Shown piece after piece: positions 51,907-61,482 of a DNA stretch of 64,000 nucleotides; position 1 is the first letter of the stretch, and the number at the start of each line of letters is the position of its first letter. The DNA is from Symbiodinium natans (Eukaryota; Sar; Dinophyceae; Suessiales; Symbiodiniaceae). Where the stretch lies: positions 336,624 through 400,623 of the forward strand of contig CAJNDS010002460.1 in NCBI GenBank assembly GCA_905221605.1, read 5' to 3'. Under the pieces are notes generated by a model, which did not search any database, was not told the origin of the DNA, and was given only the letters and a program-made list of their open reading frames with translations. The position numbers and the translations under genes were made by a program.

Positions 51907-52029
51907 AAGGGCCTTCACTGTACAAACAGTTGATGCAGTTCCGCTTTTGGGCTGCACGGGGGTCAAAAACCATCGGAGCTGCATGTTGAAATCGAGGCAC
52001 ACAGCGACCCACACCTTCAACCAGAATAA
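51907..52029 (+). CDS. Candidate plus-strand exon (RAFTVQTVDAVPLLGCTG)
   Basis: 123 nt between gatttctaacag|A and AA|GTTTAGCC. The single leading base completes the codon left open at 51012. DAVPLLG matches the candidate exon at 14797-14899. The donor is a degenerate telomeric unit. Confidence 0.45.
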
Positions 52030-52383
52030 GTTTAGCCCTAAATCCTAAACCCTAAACCCTAGACCCTAAACCTTAAACCCTAAACCCTAGACCCTAAACG
52101 CTAAACCCGGTGCCTCACGGTTATAGATCACAGATCACGGTGCCGGCCAGCAAATGCATCCCACGAGCCTGAGGCATGCACCAGTCCGTTAGGGTTTAGG
52201 GTTTAATTAGGGTTTAGGGTTTAGGGTTTAGGGTTTGGGGTTTAGGGTTTAGGGTTTAGGGTTTTGAGGCTGTAGGTTTTAGAGGTTTAGGGTACAACCT
52301 GTCGGGCCACGAACAAACGCCTCTATAGCTTCCTTTCGCAGAGTTGTTCAACAAATCCACACCCAGAGCCAAGGAATTGAGGG

Positions 52384-52525
52384 TTGGCGTATACGCACAT
52401 AGATAACAGCACATGTGTACATAGATATGTATATGTGTATGCGTATGTATATGTCTTGTCAGTGTGTATATGTATAATACATAGATATATACACAGACAT
52501 ATATATATATGTGTATATATATACA
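52384..52525. repeat. TA/TG microsatellite tract
   Basis: Purine-pyrimidine alternating tract of tatatg, catata and acacat steps. Confidence 0.85.
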
Positions 52526-52624
52526 CATCCATACACACAACATTGCTCTTGAGGTTTAGGGTTTAGGGTTTAGGGCTTAGGGAGTTTTGGGGCTTAGGGT
52601 CCACCAGGGATCTATCCAACTCAC

Positions 52625-52683
52625 GTCGCCTCGATGTGCATCGCGCGGTGCACTGCCGCTGGCCGGACAGCCAGCCAGGCCTT
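52625..52683 (-). CDS. Microexon d, gene copy B
   Basis: 59 nt between taccgtgag|AA and GAC|GTGAGTTGG, a consensus donor. Paralogue of 15683-15755. The phase after microexon c (one base carried over) selects the frame GLAGCPASGSAPRDAHRGD. A second frame is also conserved, so the translation is uncertain while the exon boundary is good. Confidence 0.45.
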
Positions 52684-53187
52684 CTCACGGTAGGGTTTAA
52701 GGTTTAGGTTTAGGGTTTAGGGTTTAGGGTTTAGGGTTTAGGGTTTAGGGTTTAGGGTTTAGGGTTTAGGGTTTAGGGTTTAGGGTTTAGGGTTCCGGCC
52801 TTCTGACATCTGAACCCTTCAAACCCTTTATATACCCTATGCAACCCAAGTTGCCAAGGGCCGATACTTCAGAGCCCTTTTGAAGAAGCTAAGTGACCAT
52901 ATGAAGGGCCTATATAACTACCCTAAGAAACCAGACCCAGGGGTAACAGGGTGCCTTTTTTGGTCTGGGCCTACTCCGGGTCCTGGCCAAAGAGCCCTTA
53001 AGCCTAATACCCTATACCCTATACCCTATACCTTAAACCCTAAACCCTGAACCCTAACCCCTTAACACTGCACCACATACCCCCAAGGAGAACACCCTGC
53101 AGGGTTCGCAGGAGCTCGGAGTCAGGGACCTCGCTACGAAAGACCCTAAACCCTAAACCCTAAACCCTAAAAGACCCCCACCTCAGC

Positions 53188-53224
53188 TGCGCTTCTCGAA
53201 GGCCGCCAGGCGCGCTTCCATGTC
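53188..53224 (-). CDS. Microexon c, gene copy B (DMEARLAAFEKR)
   Basis: 37 nt between cccggag|GAC and A|GCTGAGG. Encodes the same 12 residues as 20432-20468 with four synonymous differences. The base before the acceptor AG differs between copies, as expected if it is intron. Confidence 0.65.
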
Positions 53225-53730
53225 CTCCGGGCTCTTCGATGTGTGGCTTCGGGGCTGCAGGCGTGAGGGGTTAGGGTTTAGGGTTTAGGGTTTAGGGTTT
53301 AGGGTTTAGGGTGTCGGGGTTCGGGGTTAGGGTTTGTGGTGTAGGGTTTAGGGTGTTTGGTCTAGCGTTTAGGGCCGGTTTGGGGGTGTAGGGTTTTGGG
53401 TTCAGGGCATACACGCACATATACGTGCGGACATCTCCATACTGGCTTGAGTTGGCGCAACACTAAGCACCATAACTCCCCAGCCCTTAAATCCTACTAA
53501 ACCCAACCCTTAAATCGTAGTAAATCCCAGACTTGGGTGGATTTGGGTTTAATGGAGTTTTGTATGGAGATTGGTCCGAAAACAAAACTGCGGCAAGCCC
53601 TGCCGGGTTTATGGTTCATGCCAAGTTGCGCGGCAACTCTAACCCCTGAAAGGCCCTAAACCCTGAGCCCTAAACCCTAAAACCTGCGCAACCCCCATAC
53701 ACCGCAGTTCAGAGAACTGGCTCTCAGAGC

Positions 53731-53964
53731 CTAAACCCTAAACCCTAAACCCTAAACCCTAAACCCTAAACCCTAAACCCTAAACCCTAAACCCTAAACC
53801 CTAAACCCTAAACCCTAAACCTAACCCTAAACCCTAAACCCTAAACCCTAAACCCTAAACCCTAAACCCTAAACCCTAAACCCTAAACCCTAAACCCTAA
53901 ACCCTAAACCCTAAACCCTAAACCCTAAACCCTACCCTAAACCCTAAACCCTACCCTAAACCAA
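53731..53964 (-). repeat. Long CCCTAAA array
   Basis: About 32 units, a few shortened (CCCTAAACCTAACCC type). Lies in the intron between microexons b and c of copy B. Confidence 0.95.
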
Positions 53965-54016
53965 AATTCTAATTTTTAAACCCTAAACCCTAAACCCCCA
54001 GAGCTGAACTCCCGTC

Positions 54017-54051
54017 CTTCAAGTCTGGATCGGCCTTCATGTCCTTGTTGC
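54017..54051 (-). CDS. Microexon b, gene copy B (NKDMKADPDLK)
   Basis: 35 nt between cgctgaag|GC and AAG|GACGGG (GA donor). Same amino acids as copy A with three synonymous changes; phases fit microexons a and c. Confidence 0.65.
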
Positions 54052-54113
54052 CTTCAGCGTGCGCCGTGCGCTCAGTCACCAACAAGGCGAATCGTTGGAT
54101 GGTTTGCGGCTGC

Positions 54114-54309
54114 GGTTTAGGGTTTAGGGTTTAGGGTTTAGGGTTTAGGGTTTAGGGTTTAGGGTTTAGGGTTTAGGGTTTAGGGTTTAGGGTTTAGGGT
54201 TTAGGGTTTAGGGTTTAGGGTTTAGGGTTTAGGGTTTAGGGTTTAGGGTTTAGGGTTTAGGGTTTAGGGTTTAGGGTTTAGGGTTTAGGGTTTAGGGTTT
54301 AGGGTTTAG
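54114..54309 (+). repeat. Longest TTTAGGG array of the window
   Basis: About 28 perfect TTTAGGG units. Together with the CCCTAAA array at 53731-53964 it brackets microexon b of copy B in inverted orientation. Confidence 0.97.
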
Positions 54310-54656
54310 CTGTGCACTTAGAACACGCTACATCTGCTGGTTGCTGCTAGAGTGTGTCACTAACTCTCCATTGCCGCCGTTCCGGTTTTCCTGCGGCTGT
54401 TCGTGCACAGCATACCTACATCCTGGATATCCCCTGCCCTCTCTTGAGTATTTCCGTCCTTGCCTGAAGCACTACATTGTAAACGCCTAAGCCTCAAACG
54501 CTCTAAACACCTCTCATTAAAGGCCCTGAGACACCCTAACCCTAAACCCTAAACCCTAGATCCTAAACCCTAAATGCCTAAACCCTAAACCCTAAATCCT
54601 AAACCCTAAGCCCTAAACCCTAAAGCTTAAACTCCTGGCCAGTGCTGCAGAGAGGC

Positions 54657-54704
54657 TGTAGCCGAACTCGTTGCGGAGCTTCGCCTTGTAAACCTCAATG
54701 TCGC
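54657..54704 (-). CDS. Microexon a, gene copy B (GDIEVYKAKLRNEFGY)
   Basis: 48 nt between ccgcgcgcag|GC and A|GCCTCT (GC donor). Paralogue of 22507-22554 with six base differences, one of which pair gives Ile for Leu. Confidence 0.7.
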
Positions 54705-54954
54705 CTGCGCGCGGCAGAGCGGAACGACAAAGCTACATGGTTTAGGGTTTAGGGTTTATAGGGTTTAGGGTTTAGGGTGTAGGGTTTAGGGTTTAGCGTT
54801 TAGGGTTTAGACTGAAAGCCTATACCCGATCTGTTTATGCCCGCCCTAAGCCCTTGCAATGTTGTTGCACACTCTTTACCGTGTTCCCCTCGCCGCCGCC
54901 CCACCCGTAACAGTTGGACCTGACCTGGTTTACATACTGCTCCAATAACTATGA

Positions 54955-55084
54955 GGGTTCTTAAGGGAGGGGGGTTCAAGGGGTGTAGGTAACTAGGGAA
55001 GCTTAGGGAAGTTTAGGGAGCCTTCGGGAGTAGTGTGGAACCTTGGGTTACATACCCCCCTTGAACCCCCTCCCTTAAGAACCC
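54955..55084. repeat. Foldback element with about 38-bp inverted arms
   Basis: Left arm 54955-54993 and right arm 55047-55084 are near-perfect inverted repeats (gggttcttaagggagg ... against ... cctcccttaagaaccc) around a 53-bp centre. An inverted, decayed homologue lies at about 150-390, with the same ggttacataccccccttgaa and taaccc/aaggttccct landmarks. Confidence 0.8.
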
Positions 55085-56468
55085 GGCAAAACAACCAAGG
55101 GTTGCAAAAGGTTGAACTGTATTATTCCTACTTAATACGGAAACCCAAAAAAGTTGAGAGTTCAACTATGGGCCAAGTAAGTTTAGCGGTTAGGAGGAAA
55201 ACGCGCCTAGCCAAAAACAACTTGGATTCCCAAAACCCTCTGCCCCAACAAGACCTAAAGCCCACAAACTGAGACCGAGAGCAAAGAGCAGCCTAAGGAT
55301 TGACTCTAAACTCTGTGAAGCGCATAAGCCCCACAACCCTTGTAACAAACCCTATAACCCTACAAGCGCCGCAAATCCCAAATAGACCCTATCGGCAAAA
55401 CATAACTGAACCCCGAAAGCCAGCCCCTCGCGCCCTGAAGAGCTTAACCCGAGAAAGTCCTAAAGAACGACCGACAACACCCCATAACCCGAAACACTGA
55501 ACCCCAAACCCTAAACCCCAAACCCTAAACCCCGAACCCTAAACCCTAAACCCTAAACCCTAAACCCTAAAACCCCCGAACCCTCCGTTCCTAGAGCTTT
55601 GGCTGGTCAGAGCCTTGCAGCTGTGCGAAGTCCTAGGGTTGGTATGGGCCTTTAAGGCCTTTAGGGGCCTTTAGGGTTTAGGGTTTAGGGTTTAGGGTTT
55701 AGGGTTTAAGGTTTGGGGTTGGGTTTAGGGTTTAGGGTTTGGGGTTTAGGCCCTAGGGCTGCGGGCCTTGCAGCTTTACAAGGGCTTTGGGCTGGGGGGG
55801 CCGCAAGGTCTTGGGGTGTGAGGGCTTTGTTCCCGACCCTCGGTGTGGGTTTGTTAGATTCTTTTCGGCCGAAGGTGTTCTAGGTCTCAGGGACAAAGGC
55901 TTCGAAGGCTTGGGCCTACTAAGGGTTTCGTGGCTTGGAGTGAACAGGGTGTGGGAGTTTAGCTCGAGGCTCATGGGATTTGGCCTTGAAGGTTCGGGGA
56001 TTCAGGGTTCTGGGGCTTCAGGGGCTCAGGCAAACTTCGAACCCTAAACCCTAAACCCTAAACCCTAAACCCTATACGGGGGCAACCGAAAGGGGAAAGG
56101 AATCAACCCAAACAGTCGCCAGAGGTTTCACCCTGAACCAACCAGCAAACACCAAGAACTCAAAACTTCTTTTTGCTACCAGGCGCATGGCCCAGTCTTG
56201 AGCCAATAAGATTACCAGGTACATTGACCCTTCAACTTTCAACACCAGCTCTTTTCTACAATACCAACTGCAGCTCCGCACTCCCCCTGTCCTAGGATTT
56301 CCTAGGACACACATTGGAGGTGCAGATTCTTGGCCAAAAACCGCCATTAGGGCAGCAGCCAGCTGCTTGGAATGCACATTATGGTTTTACGTCATCCAGG
56401 ACGAACCTTCAGCTCATTGGCCAAATCCCTTACCATTGAGGATTTCTTCACCTCACACTTGAAAAAGT

Positions 56469-59400
56469 TTACGTTCCAGCGGCCCGTTCCTCACCAAGGA
56501 ACTCAGCATTCACCACCCAGCCATCCTTGAGGCAATCCTTACAAAGCGTCTTAGCCCTGGGCTGTGAATATCGCAGAACATCACAGTCACTGCTTGCGTG
56601 CATACAGTTCCCACCCACTGTTGTATACAAAGTGGCACTCGCAGGAATAACCACCACTTTCTTGATCCACAGCCATTTATACAGCCGCCGAAAGAGGCAC
56701 CATGCCAATTCCCAGAGTATAATTGCTGCCACCAAATACGCAACAAGGCCTGAATTGTTGATAACCATTTCAATACCTTGAGCCAGAACCATAACCGTAG
56801 ATGTGTTGGCGACCTTGCACACACCTTCTTCCGAGCAAAAGAAACCAGCATTTGACACTTCTTCTCCACCAGTTGCCATCCCTTGCAGAGATGCAGCCAC
56901 CATCATGACCGCCATTGCAAGAGAGGCCCTTTTCAAGTCAGTTCCTTGCACCAACAGTTGGAGACCCCAAAGTGCCTTTTGCTTTGCATACACCTGTCCA
57001 CTCATCAATTTTGTCAACAGGTCAGCAATCATATACTCACCGCGAAGATGCGCTATCACCATGTACCCACGGTCCACCAGAGACCTGACACCGGCTGCTC
57101 GAATTCTCAGGTGTCTTGTTCTCCAGCTTCCAGCAGGATATTGAATGATTGAGCACGTCGAGACCGAATCTGTATACAGCACTTTTTGCAGCGATTCTTC
57201 ACCCATTCCGACCAAAGCGGCAATTATAGGGGTGCACGACTGAATCATCGTTGCTCCCTCTATGGACGCATGTAATTCAGCTTCAGCAGTACTTAAAGCC
57301 ACCGTTGATTGTCTCTGCGTTGCCCACATCACTGGACAATCACCCCACACCACCACCTCTGCTGAGTGGCTCTTTTCATTTTCTTCGGCGGCAAAGCTAG
57401 CATCCGCGTAGGACTCCACCACCTTGACGCCTCGTCCATAACGCAACACCTCATTTCTTTCTTTTTCGCATGTTGCGATTGCTCCGAACGTCAAGCCTAA
57501 CGTTGGAGTTGCAGCAAGGTACCGAAATACCTCCTCAGCCTTTTTAACCACAAATCGCGGCCTTCGGGATGTCCACAAAGACAACTGGCTTGTACAAAAA
57601 GCCAAATCAGGTCGAGTTTTGATTGCCACCCAGAGGAACTCCCCTACGGCACCTTGAGCCGCTCGCAAGGAAGGAATATCTACCTCCTCTTCTTCACCTG
57701 GAGTTTCCTTCACCATTGGCAGGTTACTACCTTTTCCAGTTTCATCAATCTGATACCCTCTTCGGTTCAGCAAATCTCTCACGAAGTCCTCCTGGTTGAG
57801 AAAGAAGCTGCCATTTCGATACCAGATTTGGACACCCAAAAACTTCAGGAATCCATCACCACAGCCTGGACCACAGAACTCGGGTTCAGAAGTTTTCCAC
57901 TCCTTCCTGATCTGTTCCAAGGCTTCCCGGAGCACTGTCATAGTCCCAGCCATCAAAAAATCATCCACGTAAAGACCCATTGTCCCTACCAACTTGCTTG
58001 CACCTTCCGGCTTCTCTTGTGCCATAATAAGGAACAGACTTGGGTCTGCATTGGACCTCTGAAAGCTCATTGCTTGTCCATCCTTTGACACCCAAGACAT
58101 GCCTTGAAGACGTTGGTCTCGCCACTCCACCCATGCTGCAGGACTTTCGGCCAAACCGTACAAGGCTTTCCTCACAATCCACCGCTCCTCCTTTGTGCAA
58201 AGACCCAATTTCACCGCCGCCCTTGGGGGCTGCACCACCACCAGACGCCCTTCTCTTTGCGCCCTATTCATCGGCGCCGTCAGAAAAGCTTTGGAAATGT
58301 CTAAGCCAGCGATGATCCACACCATATATGCTGCGTGCCTCACTTGACACCTGAATGTAGTTGAATCTAAACCAGGAGCGTACAGCGAGTGACGACTGAG
58401 GGACCTCGGCCCTTCATATTCTGTAGCTGCCGTTGACGAAATGAAGTTTCCACATGCACAGATACGGGCACGTCGCCTCCCTGTCCCTTGCTTCCGGGTA
58501 AACACCACCAGACTGGGAACGTACTCAATCACCGGTGCATTAGGCTCTTCCGCCAATTTGTCCAGCTTTTCTTGAGTTGTTGGTTCCACCACCTCCAACT
58601 CTTTCACCAAAGACGTCACCTCGTCCGACAATGATTCCCTCCACTTTTCCAGCTCTTGCATGGCTTCTTGTGTAGGGATTGTTTTTGTCTGCAGAAACTC
58701 AACCTCCTCTGCTGCCTCAAGCGCGGTATTTTCTTGTACCATTTGCTGAACTTGAGCTGCTTTGACCAAAAACTTCGAGAGCTGTTCCTCAGCCCTTTTT
58801 GCTTTAACCAGCCATTCTCTAGTCTCTGATCCTTTTTCTCCATTCGACTCATTGGCCGATCCATGGAACTCGTCCAAAACGCAACATTCCTGTTCAGCAA
58901 TTAGGCGTCGAATACTCAAATGCTCCTCTAGAGCCCATTGATGCGCTTCGAACACAGCGTAGTCGACTTCCTCTGCAAGGTCGTCCAGCGAGGTCTCTTT
59001 CAACGTCATTTTTAACCATTTCCTTTTTTCACCTTCTTCAGCTTGTGGTTCCGGAAGAGGAAACTTGCATTGGAGAAGATAGCACCTATCCTTGTAGCTC
59101 AAACGCTCCATAAAAACAGGTGTGTACCCTGTCAAGGATACCCTGTTCCCTTTCCAAGGCACAGGACCATGCAGTTTTCTCGGAAAGAACGACATGAAGT
59201 TCCAGTGGATATCGACCAATTTTCCAGGTAAGACTTTCTTCCCATAGGATTGCTCCACCACTTCAGCTCCTTCCTCCAAAACCTTTTCATCCTCAACCCA
59301 CAGCTGACCATCTTTATAGTCACCAAAGCCACACACATAATTGCAGCAATGCTTCTCATTGTGACTATCCCTATGCAATGATACCGGAGCATTGCACGAG

Positions 59401-61472
59401 ATCTGAAGAGCAGAAAATTTGGCTTCAAGATTGTGGTGCCTCACGAATGATGCCAGATAACGACATAGCCATGGCCTTCGATGAGTCTCTTTTGTAATAC
59501 CACACACTCCGCCATGAGTATAGTGGCCCAACACCAGAGCTCGCGTACTTGTGCACCAATTGTTGATACCACCTCTTCGATTCACCCTCTTTGGGTATAC
59601 AATCCCTTCCAAAAGCTCCTCACAGTCCACGTAATCATACATAGACCTTTCATACATTGACTTGGCTTTTTGCTCTTCTTTTTCCAACTGAGTTCCATCC
59701 TCGGCAGTCTCACTTTTGCAGACCAAATAAGCATTTTCATGAGGAGAACAGCAAGTCGGCCAATACTCATCACCAGGAACATTGTCCTCAACATCTGCAT
59801 TTTCTTCCAGCTCCCCCAGACCCTGCATGTCATCCTCGAAAATTTCTAAGGGCGGACTCTCCCCCCGCTTGCGAAGCAAGCGCAAGGAGCCCACATGACC
59901 ACGCAGTGAAGAGGCCGGGCTTTTTGCCACCAACCGATGGCGAACTGGAGGATCGCGAGGCGGAGGTAAAGGAGGACCTTCCTCATCAGCGAACCGAAGC
60001 GCCGGTTTTTTCCCCTTGAGACGATGCTCTGGAGGAGAAGGCTCCTGTTCTTCTACCACCGCTTCCAGCTCCAATTCAGGCGGTTCCTTTATATTGGAAA
60101 AAATCGTAGTGCAGGGAAATAACACCAGTTCATCCGGATCCTTTGCAGTCCCTTGAGCTTCCACCCAATAACCACCAGGTAGGTCATCGCATGGACCTAA
60201 AAGAAGCGCAGGCTGCGTACGATCGACCCATTGCCGGCCTTTCTTTATTCCATCCGGACCCAGCAACTCCCATGGACGACGTTTAACTTGAATCTGAGCA
60301 CCAAAGGGAAGCAATGCTTTAGGGTTCAACCCCAACTCCCTTTCAGCTTTCTGCCACCGTAACATTGACCAATGGCGAGCAGCCAGCGCCCAGTACGCCG
60401 GCCCGAGTCGCGCTTCCTTTAAGAGCGACCTCACACCACGTTTGAATAAACCCACACATGCTTCAGCGCGCCCATTTGTTTGCGGGACACCAGGATCACC
60501 AGTGGTCCTATATATCAGACGAGTTTCACAAAAGGACCGGAAGCGTGCATTGACAAACTCCCCCGCTCGATCTGAGTGGATTCTCAGCACTGGATACCCA
60601 TGTCTCTGTAAGCGCACCATCATTCTTTGAACCGCCGACAAAACAGTTGTTTGCTGTTTGTCCACAATCGGCTCCACCATAACGAAGTTGATCATACGGA
60701 CAGGTTGGGTCAAGTGGTCCTTCAGTTCCTTCCAGGATTTTTCAGAAGCTTGGATTTTCAACACCTCTGCCTCCAGAACTGGCGCAGGTTCCACCGGCAC
60801 CGAGTCTTCCTCTTCGAAGTTAGCGACTGCATCGCCTAACCATTCTCCGACACCAGCACCTTCATCTGCCACCTGATCTTCCACCTCATTCGCATCTTCC
60901 TCCTTTTCTGGAGGGCGACCCACATTGGGATCCAACATTGGAAACTGATACACACCAATAACAGCGTGTCGTGGCTTCTGCTGGTGAGCATCCTTTGAAC
61001 ACTTGTATGGACCCGCCAAGTCCAATGATAAAGTGTAGGCATCCCCATGTTTCCGCCTCAAATGGCGACGCTCCTTTCCAGCGGCAGACACACAGATTTG
61101 ACAATCACGTCTGAAAGGAATATGCCCCCTTAGGCAATGGTCACGGAAGGCTCGCTCCTTAGCTGTCAACCTCCGTAACGTTCCTTCTCGTTCTTCCTTT
61201 TTTGACACCATAGCTGCCCGTTCAGCATCGCCCTCATGCAACCATTGTGCCAACCTGTGACGTATTCTTTTAACCAATCCAAACGCCCATCGCGCCCATA
61301 TGGAGGATTGTCCAATACGCTCTTCCAGGGTAGAAGCGAATGTTGCCGACCACGGAACAACCACGCGAACCTGTTCCAACGATTCCCATAGTTCCATATC
61401 AGACACCAGGAAAGTCGTAGGTTTCACCAGAGCATGTCCCAATGCTCCTTGATCAAAATGTGCAGCGTACAT
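56469..61472 (-). CDS. Integrase, 2OG-Fe(II)-oxygenase-like domain, reverse transcriptase, RNase H and tail of element 3
   Basis: 1667 codons, uninterrupted. HHCC finger H112, H117, C124, C127; integrase D151, D301, E337 (D-35-E). Acidic and proline-rich linker to about 600. Oxygenase-like domain about 630-795: LGHYTHGG, H700 and D702 in SLHRDSHN, GQLWV, distal H768 and R777 in HGPVPWKGNRVSLTGYT. Coiled-coil/charged linker 820-980. Reverse transcriptase about 985-1250: D1058 in GLDISKAF, YVDD 1168-1171. RNase H: D1357, E1397/E1399, D1435. Tail: hydrophobic 1516-1533, membrane segment 1575-1595, Cys cluster C1623, C1630, C1644, C1647. The true N-terminus is not the Met at 61472: the chain continues from the upstream frame across a T5 run at 61487-61491 where one extra T shifts the frame. 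Confidence 0.9.
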   Translation of the reverse strand: MYAAHFDQGALGHALVKPTTFLVSDMELWESLEQVRVVVPWSATFASTLEERIGQSSIWARWAFGLVKRIRHRLAQWLHEGDAERAAMVSKKEEREGTLRRLTAKERAFRDHCLRGHIPFRRDCQICVSAAGKERRHLRRKHGDAYTLSLDLAGPYKCSKDAHQQKPRHAVIGVYQFPMLDPNVGRPPEKEEDANEVEDQVADEGAGVGEWLGDAVANFEEEDSVPVEPAPVLEAEVLKIQASEKSWKELKDHLTQPVRMINFVMVEPIVDKQQTTVLSAVQRMMVRLQRHGYPVLRIHSDRAGEFVNARFRSFCETRLIYRTTGDPGVPQTNGRAEACVGLFKRGVRSLLKEARLGPAYWALAARHWSMLRWQKAERELGLNPKALLPFGAQIQVKRRPWELLGPDGIKKGRQWVDRTQPALLLGPCDDLPGGYWVEAQGTAKDPDELVLFPCTTIFSNIKEPPELELEAVVEEQEPSPPEHRLKGKKPALRFADEEGPPLPPPRDPPVRHRLVAKSPASSLRGHVGSLRLLRKRGESPPLEIFEDDMQGLGELEENADVEDNVPGDEYWPTCCSPHENAYLVCKSETAEDGTQLEKEEQKAKSMYERSMYDYVDCEELLEGIVYPKRVNRRGGINNWCTSTRALVLGHYTHGGVCGITKETHRRPWLCRYLASFVRHHNLEAKFSALQISCNAPVSLHRDSHNEKHCCNYVCGFGDYKDGQLWVEDEKVLEEGAEVVEQSYGKKVLPGKLVDIHWNFMSFFPRKLHGPVPWKGNRVSLTGYTPVFMERLSYKDRCYLLQCKFPLPEPQAEEGEKRKWLKMTLKETSLDDLAEEVDYAVFEAHQWALEEHLSIRRLIAEQECCVLDEFHGSANESNGEKGSETREWLVKAKRAEEQLSKFLVKAAQVQQMVQENTALEAAEEVEFLQTKTIPTQEAMQELEKWRESLSDEVTSLVKELEVVEPTTQEKLDKLAEEPNAPVIEYVPSLVVFTRKQGTGRRRARICACGNFISSTAATEYEGPRSLSRHSLYAPGLDSTTFRCQVRHAAYMVWIIAGLDISKAFLTAPMNRAQREGRLVVVQPPRAAVKLGLCTKEERWIVRKALYGLAESPAAWVEWRDQRLQGMSWVSKDGQAMSFQRSNADPSLFLIMAQEKPEGASKLVGTMGLYVDDFLMAGTMTVLREALEQIRKEWKTSEPEFCGPGCGDGFLKFLGVQIWYRNGSFFLNQEDFVRDLLNRRGYQIDETGKGSNLPMVKETPGEEEEVDIPSLRAAQGAVGEFLWVAIKTRPDLAFCTSQLSLWTSRRPRFVVKKAEEVFRYLAATPTLGLTFGAIATCEKERNEVLRYGRGVKVVESYADASFAAEENEKSHSAEVVVWGDCPVMWATQRQSTVALSTAEAELHASIEGATMIQSCTPIIAALVGMGEESLQKVLYTDSVSTCSIIQYPAGSWRTRHLRIRAAGVRSLVDRGYMVIAHLRGEYMIADLLTKLMSGQVYAKQKALWGLQLLVQGTDLKRASLAMAVMMVAASLQGMATGGEEVSNAGFFCSEEGVCKVANTSTVMVLAQGIEMVINNSGLVAYLVAAIILWELAWCLFRRLYKWLWIKKVVVIPASATLYTTVGGNCMHASSDCDVLRYSQPRAKTLCKDCLKDGWVVNAEFLGEERAAGT

Positions 61473-61482
61473 TCCATAACGC

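Larger units (their letters stand above)
45230..56075. repeat. Telomere-like repeat mosaic, second part
   Basis: Same organisation as 10432-35925. Islands without a defensible gene include 45440-45900, 46290-46480, 48010-48420, 49640-50140 and 55080-55500. Dispersed short sequences (ccctatgcaacc ... gggaccata ... aactaccct) recur at 49855-49960 and 52815-52940. Confidence 0.8.

Noticed and set aside
56076-56468. 3' LTR of element 3
   Set aside because: It must be here, but without the partner LTR and with no TG near the junction with CCCTAAA repeat at 56075 the ends cannot be placed, so it was not listed.
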